Positions 6,349-10,170 of a DNA stretch of 10,170 bases are shown here, piece after piece. Source of the stretch: an uncultured Eubacterium sp. (GTDB lineage Bacteria > Bacillota > Clostridia > Oscillospirales > Acutalibacteraceae); contig UQPH01000041.1 in NCBI GenBank assembly GCA_900542875.1, forward strand, positions 1 through 10,170, written 5' to 3'. The stretch's first letter is position 1; each line of letters begins with the position of its first letter. Position numbers and translations under genes: made by a program. A model generated the notes under the pieces. That model searched no databases and was not told the DNA's origin. It saw nothing but the letters and a program-made list of their open reading frames with translations.

Positions 6349-6358
6349 CGGTGGGTGT
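6323..6358 (-). terminator. Intrinsic terminator of the arabinose operon
   Basis: Read on the minus strand, ACACCCACCG (6358-6349) pairs with CGGCGGGTGT (6340-6331), ten pairs including one wobble, with an 8 nt loop, followed by TTGTTTATAA. It starts 14 nt after the araD stop. The T tract is interrupted, so some read-through into rmuC is possible. The rmuC promoter overlaps it. Confidence 0.82.
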
Positions 6359-6372
6359 CATTTTTCGGACTG

Positions 6373-7080
6373 TTATTTTTGACCGTAGTAAGCATTTTTT
6401 CCGTGCTTTCGCTGATAATGCTTATCAAGGAGATAGTCCTCTATTCCGATATTTGAATCATCGCACAAAGCTGCAATTCTTTCCGTGCGGTGCGCCATTT
6501 TGCATACTTCTTCCAAAATCAGTGCATTTTCAACAGCCTTATGAGCGTCTTTACCCCAAGTAAACGGTCCGTGTCTGTGAACCAAAACGGCAGGGCATTC
6601 ATCGGGGTTTATACCTCTTTTACTGAATTCGGCAACTATGACCTTACCTGTGTTAAGTTCATACTCTCCCCTGACCTCTTGTTCTGTCAGGGCACGGGTG
6701 CAAGGTATAGCACCGTTTGAAAAGTCGGCGTGAGTCGTTCCGTAAGCGGGAACATCTCTGCCTGCCTGCGCCCACGAGCACCCCCAAGAGGAGTGAGTGT
6801 GAACAATGCCGCCGATATTTTCAAAGTTACGGTAAAGTTCAAGGTGAGTCGGTGTATCGGACGATGGATTTAATTTTCCGTCAACCTTATTTCCGTTTAA
6901 GTCAACAACTACCATATCATCACGCTTCATAGTGCTGTATGGAACGCCCGACGGTTTAATTACAACCAAACCGCTTTCCCTGTCTATGGCAGAAACATTG
7001 CCCCAAGTCAGGACAACAAGACCGTACTCGACAAGTTTCAAATTTTCTTCAAATACAATTTGTTTTAATTCTTCCAGCAT
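6373..7080 (-). CDS. araD: L-ribulose-5-phosphate 4-epimerase
   Basis: Converts L-ribulose-5-phosphate to D-xylulose-5-phosphate, the last step of arabinose entry, by a metal-dependent retro-aldol mechanism. The 235-residue product aligns from memory along its full length with E. coli AraD (231 residues). The signatures LTWGNVS (24-30), KPSGV (42-46), PSSDTPTH (72-79), HTH (His94, His96), GTTHAD (114-119) and LVHRHGPF (166-173, His170) are present. Thus the zinc-site histidines 94, 96 and 170 and the catalytic Asp119 are intact, as is the C-terminal AYYGQ. It starts 2 nt after the araA stop. Only a weak GGGTG lies 9 nt before its ATG, so translation is probably coupled to araA. It is the third and last gene of the operon. 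Confidence 0.97.
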   Translation of the reverse strand: MLEELKQIVFEENLKLVEYGLVVLTWGNVSAIDRESGLVVIKPSGVPYSTMKRDDMVVVDLNGNKVDGKLNPSSDTPTHLELYRNFENIGGIVHTHSSWGCSWAQAGRDVPAYGTTHADFSNGAIPCTRALTEQEVRGEYELNTGKVIVAEFSKRGINPDECPAVLVHRHGPFTWGKDAHKAVENALILEEVCKMAHRTERIAALCDDSNIGIEDYLLDKHYQRKHGKNAYYGQK

Positions 7081-7082
7081 AA

Positions 7083-8555
7083 TTACACACCCAGTTTATA
7101 TGCAACATCATTATAAAAAAGTTCTTTTCTAAAGTCATTAATTTCGGTATTCTTATTAATATAAACGAATTCTATGCCCATAATTTCCGCAAAGTCACGC
7201 ATATGTTGTGCGGTAAGGGAGTAGGACAAAACGCTGTGGTGAGCACCGCCCGCATAAATCCAAGCCTCTGCTGAAGTTTGAAGACACGGCAGAGGTTTCC
7301 AAAGAACGCCTGCAACGGGAAGGTTCGGCATATCGTTTACCTGCTCCTTACATTCCACATCATTAACAATCATACGAAGTCTATCGCCCATATCAACGAG
7401 GGTAACAACTATTGCGTTACCTGTCTGTGCCTTAAATACAAGACGGGCAGGGTCTTCTCTGTCGCCTATTCCGAGCGGATGAACCTGAATTTTCGGCTTT
7501 TCTGCCGAAACACTCGGGCAAACCTCAAGCATATGTGAGCCAAGGAGCATTTCATTACCCGGCTCAAAGTGGTAAGTATAGTCCTCCATAAAGGCAGTGC
7601 CGCCTTTCATACCCTCGCTCATAAGTTTCATAACCCTTGTCATAGCGGCAACTTTCCAATCGCCCTCTGCACCGAAACCGTAGCCCTGCCTCATCAAATC
7701 CTGAGCGGCAAGACCCGGAAGTTGTCTGAGTTCCTGCAAATCTTCAAAATTGGTATGAAAAGCACCGAAGCCCTCTTTATCAAGAAACTTTTTAAGTGCA
7801 ACTTCTTCCCTCGCCTGATACCTTACAGCCTCAATATTATCGGTATCCATAAGATAATTCTTTTCATATTCCGACATTTGAGCGTCTATCTCATCATCAG
7901 TAACGGCATCGACAAGTTTAATAATATCACCGACGCCGTAATGGTCAACCTGCCATCCGAGTTTAATCTGTGCCTCAATCTTATCTCCGTCGGTAACGGC
8001 AACATTACGCATATTATCCGAAATACGAAGTACTCGAAGTTTTCTGCTCTCGGCGGCGCCGACTGCGGCACGCATCCAAACATCAATTTTATTTTGAACA
8101 TTCTCATCTTTCCAATAGCCTGCAACAACCTTACGCTTTAGGTGCATACGAGCGGCAATATAGCCGTGCTCCCTGTCACCGTGAGCGGACTGATTGAGAT
8201 TCATAAAATCCATATCTATGTCATTCCACGGAATATCACGATTATATTGGGTGTTTACATGAAGATACGGCTTTTTCAAAGCGTTAAATCCTGCAATCCA
8301 CATCTTTGACGGAGAAAATGTATGCATCCAGGTGATTACGCCTGCACATTTTTCGTCGTTGTTTGCAGACTGCATTATATCCAAAATTTCTTTTGAAGTC
8401 TTAACGCATGGCTTTGCAACCACTTTACAGCAAAGTTTTTCGCTCCACTCGTTTGCAATTTCAGCAGCGTGTGAATTAATTGTTTCAAATATTTCCTCGC
8501 CGTAAAGGAACTGTGTTCCCACTACGAGCCAAAATTCATAATTTTTAAGTGCCAT
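7083..8555 (-). CDS. araA: L-arabinose isomerase
   Basis: Isomerises L-arabinose to L-ribulose in the cytoplasm, using a divalent metal such as Mn2+. The product has 490 residues, close to the usual ~500. The family pattern is clear: an EFWLVVGTQFLYG N-terminus (7-19), THAT-equivalent WMHTFSPSKMWI (76-87), and the metal and catalytic residues Glu297 (in GAEGDWK), Glu324 (in FMEDYTYHFE), His341 (in GSHMLEVCPS) and the His439-His440 pair (in AGGAHHSVLS). AAGGAG (8566-8561) overlaps the end of the preceding kinase gene and is 5 nt from the ATG; the intergenic gap is 9 nt. It is the middle gene of the operon. No feature suggests damage. Identity is secure. Confidence 0.98.
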   Translation of the reverse strand: MALKNYEFWLVVGTQFLYGEEIFETINSHAAEIANEWSEKLCCKVVAKPCVKTSKEILDIMQSANNDEKCAGVITWMHTFSPSKMWIAGFNALKKPYLHVNTQYNRDIPWNDIDMDFMNLNQSAHGDREHGYIAARMHLKRKVVAGYWKDENVQNKIDVWMRAAVGAAESRKLRVLRISDNMRNVAVTDGDKIEAQIKLGWQVDHYGVGDIIKLVDAVTDDEIDAQMSEYEKNYLMDTDNIEAVRYQAREEVALKKFLDKEGFGAFHTNFEDLQELRQLPGLAAQDLMRQGYGFGAEGDWKVAAMTRVMKLMSEGMKGGTAFMEDYTYHFEPGNEMLLGSHMLEVCPSVSAEKPKIQVHPLGIGDREDPARLVFKAQTGNAIVVTLVDMGDRLRMIVNDVECKEQVNDMPNLPVAGVLWKPLPCLQTSAEAWIYAGGAHHSVLSYSLTAQHMRDFAEIMGIEFVYINKNTEINDFRKELFYNDVAYKLGV

Positions 8556-8564
8556 AATTACTCC

Positions 8565-10136
8565 TTATAAATTTTTATATGCTTCGATTTCCGCTTTCAA
8601 AGCGGCTTTGTATCTAATCATATACGTCTTAAAGCCCTCAACATCATCCGTATTAGGCTCAACAATTTTACTCTTTGCGTTTTTGAAGACTTTATCGTTT
8701 AAGTATTCATCAAGCGGCAAGAAATTATCGACTGAGTATTTTGAGAGAACAGCCATACCCCATGCGCCTCCCTCACCTGCCGTTTCCATAACGGCAACAG
8801 GAGTATTAAGCGCAGAAGCAAGGAGTGTTTGTCCGACTTTTTCGGTCTTAAAAAGTCCTCCGTGACCCATAAGGCAATCAATTTTAACGCCCTCTTTGTC
8901 GAGAATTTCCATTCCGATTTTCAGCGTTGCTACTGCCGAATATATTTGTGAACGCATAAAATTAGCAAGGTTAAATTGAGCACCCTTTGTCCTTATGAAC
9001 ATAGGAACACCGTCCGTTGTATGTGATACGGGTTCGCCCGAAAAGTAATTAATATTAACGAGACCGCCTGCATCGGGTGCACCGTAAAGAGCCGCCTCAT
9101 AAAGCAAATCATAAAGTTCGCCTTTTTCCATATCTTTTCCGATTGCACAGGAGAAGTTAAAAAACAAATTCACCCAATAATCAAGGTCGGTACAGCAGTT
9201 ATTACAATGCACCATCGCAACCGGTTTACCATCCGGAGTGGTGACTGTATCTATTTCCTCATAAAGTCGAGAAAGTTGTTTTTCCAGCACAACCATAGAA
9301 AATATCGAGGTGCCTGCGCTGACATTTCCTGTTTTAACAGCCACGGCATTTGTTGCCACCATTCCGGTGCCTGCATCACCCTCGGGCGGTGCCATGGGAA
9401 TACCGGATTTAAGATTGCCGGACACATCGAGAAGTGCCGCTCCGCTTTCGGTAAGAAAGCCGGCGTTTTCGCCCGCCGAAAGAATTTTAGGCAAAACATT
9501 TTCCGCTTTAATGCCAAGAGACGAAACTTCACTCAAAGCATTAAATTTATCAAGCATTTTTTTATCATAATATTTTGTTGTGCAGTCTATCGGAAACATA
9601 CCCGATGCCTCGCCGATACCGAGAACAAGCCTGCCTGTAAGCAGATAATGAACATATCCTGCCAGTGTGGTCAAATGAGCAACATTTTTTGTATGTTCCT
9701 CGCCGTTAAGGATTGCCTGATAAAAATGAGCAATACTCCAACGCTGCGGAATATTAAAATCGAAAAGTTCTGTAAGTTTTTTCGACGCCTCGGCGGTAAT
9801 TGTATTTCTCCACGTGCGAAATTCAGCAAGCAAATTCATATTTTTATCAAACGGAAGATAGCCGTGCATCATTGCCGACACGCCGAGAGATGAAAGCGAC
9901 CTCAGAGGAGAGCCGAATTTTTCTACGCACGCTTTGTTAAGATCCGAATATGCGCCCTGCAAGCCTTTTATGACATCGTCCATATGATATGTCCAAACGC
10001 CGTTTTCATATTTATTTTCCCAGGTATACGAACCCGAAGCAATAGGATTAAAATCGTCATCTATAAGCACAGCCTTGATTCTGGTTGAGCCGAGTTCAAT
10101 ACCCAAAGACTCTGTTCCTTTAAGAGAATAAGCCAT
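8565..10136 (-). CDS. FGGY-family carbohydrate kinase, probable L-ribulokinase (AraK-type)
   Basis: Probably phosphorylates L-ribulose with ATP to L-ribulose-5-phosphate, filling the step between AraA and AraD. The 523-residue product has FGGY landmarks: the N-terminal phosphate-binding segment GIELGSTRIK (12-21), a GDAGTGM segment containing the likely catalytic base Asp254, GNVSAGTS (270-277), and the C-terminal ATP-binding GHGGLFKTE (424-432) and EGGAWGMA (455-462). It does not read like classical AraB. A distinct ribulokinase, AraK, is known from Clostridium acetobutylicum, and this looks like that group, so I leave the symbol empty. The first motif has Glu14 where most FGGY kinases have Asp. 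I start at the ATG at 10136, because the in-frame TTG at 10148 overlaps the GGAG site that serves the ATG. First gene of the operon. Xylulokinase or another pentulose kinase is the main alternative. Confidence 0.88.
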   Translation of the reverse strand: MAYSLKGTESLGIELGSTRIKAVLIDDDFNPIASGSYTWENKYENGVWTYHMDDVIKGLQGAYSDLNKACVEKFGSPLRSLSSLGVSAMMHGYLPFDKNMNLLAEFRTWRNTITAEASKKLTELFDFNIPQRWSIAHFYQAILNGEEHTKNVAHLTTLAGYVHYLLTGRLVLGIGEASGMFPIDCTTKYYDKKMLDKFNALSEVSSLGIKAENVLPKILSAGENAGFLTESGAALLDVSGNLKSGIPMAPPEGDAGTGMVATNAVAVKTGNVSAGTSIFSMVVLEKQLSRLYEEIDTVTTPDGKPVAMVHCNNCCTDLDYWVNLFFNFSCAIGKDMEKGELYDLLYEAALYGAPDAGGLVNINYFSGEPVSHTTDGVPMFIRTKGAQFNLANFMRSQIYSAVATLKIGMEILDKEGVKIDCLMGHGGLFKTEKVGQTLLASALNTPVAVMETAGEGGAWGMAVLSKYSVDNFLPLDEYLNDKVFKNAKSKIVEPNTDDVEGFKTYMIRYKAALKAEIEAYKNL

Positions 10137-10156
10137 ATTTATCTCCAAATCAAAAA

Positions 10157-10162
10157 ATTATA
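10157..10162 (-). promoter_or_regulatory. Candidate -10 element of the arabinose operon
   Basis: TATAAT on the minus strand lies 20 nt before the kinase ATG. Its -35 would fall near 10180-10185, outside the window, so the promoter cannot be confirmed. It sits inside the imperfect palindrome AATTGTATAATT, which could also be part of an operator for a regulator such as AraR, but that is weak in such AT-rich sequence. An alternative is that the operon begins further upstream, outside the window. Confidence 0.4.
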
Positions 10163-10170
10163 CAATTATT

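Noticed and set aside
6293..6361. Longer RmuC starting at 6361
   Set aside because: It would lie inside the arabinose operon terminator and upstream of the rmuC -10, and would put 23 polar residues before the membrane anchor.
7569..8141. Open plus-strand frame of 190 codons
   Set aside because: Antisense to araA, whose identity is secure; no translation signals.
9207..9893. Open plus-strand frame of 228 codons
   Set aside because: Antisense to the FGGY kinase, rich in Cys, His and Arg as expected of a shadow frame, with no promoter or ribosome binding site.
10137..10148. TTG start of the kinase four codons upstream
   Set aside because: The TTG overlaps the GGAG that serves as ribosome binding site for the ATG at 10136.

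Overview
The window looks like chromosomal DNA of a low-GC Gram-positive gut-type anaerobe (Clostridia, probably a Ruminococcus-like Oscillospirales member). This is inferred from the AT-rich intergenic regions, strong AGGAGG-type ribosome binding sites, an S-box (SAM-I) riboswitch, a sortase-type surface protein with a non-canonical SPETG signal, and a clostridial-style arabinose cluster. No species can be named from the sequence alone. I see no rRNA, tRNA, CRISPR array, insertion sequence or phage gene.

Layout. (1) 1-950, minus strand: the 5' two thirds of metK (S-adenosylmethionine synthetase), preceded by its full control region of promoter, SAM-I aptamer and intrinsic terminator. (2) 974-2669, plus strand: a divergent promoter and a 520-residue extended SDR (NAD-dependent epimerase/dehydratase-like) with an unusual C-terminal four-cysteine zinc-ribbon-like tail, then a terminator. 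(3) 2696-3678, plus strand: a secreted, wall-anchored protein with a choice-of-anchor-J-type domain, then a terminator that works in both directions. (4) 3691-5033, minus strand: a two-gene unit of unknown function, made of an HTH plus ankyrin-like protein followed 2 nt later by a 45-residue Tyr/Asp-rich protein. (5) 5168-6292, minus strand: rmuC, with its own promoter and terminator. (6) 6373-10136, minus strand: an arabinose catabolic operon transcribed as kinase - araA - araD.

How the genes work together. AraA converts L-arabinose to L-ribulose, the FGGY kinase (probably the clostridial AraK-type ribulokinase rather than classical AraB) phosphorylates it, and AraD epimerises L-ribulose-5-phosphate to D-xylulose-5-phosphate for the pentose phosphate or phosphoketolase routes. 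No transporter or regulator of this operon lies inside the window; they may lie upstream of the right edge. MetK makes SAM and is shut off by SAM through its riboswitch. The remaining units are independent, each bounded by its own terminators.

The least understood parts are the SDR with the zinc-ribbon tail, whose codon use suggests high expression, and the HTH-ankyrin protein with its small partner. Compact regulatory arrangements also stand out, especially the rmuC promoter embedded in the arabinose operon terminator. Nothing in the window proves a wholly new system; these are the best leads.
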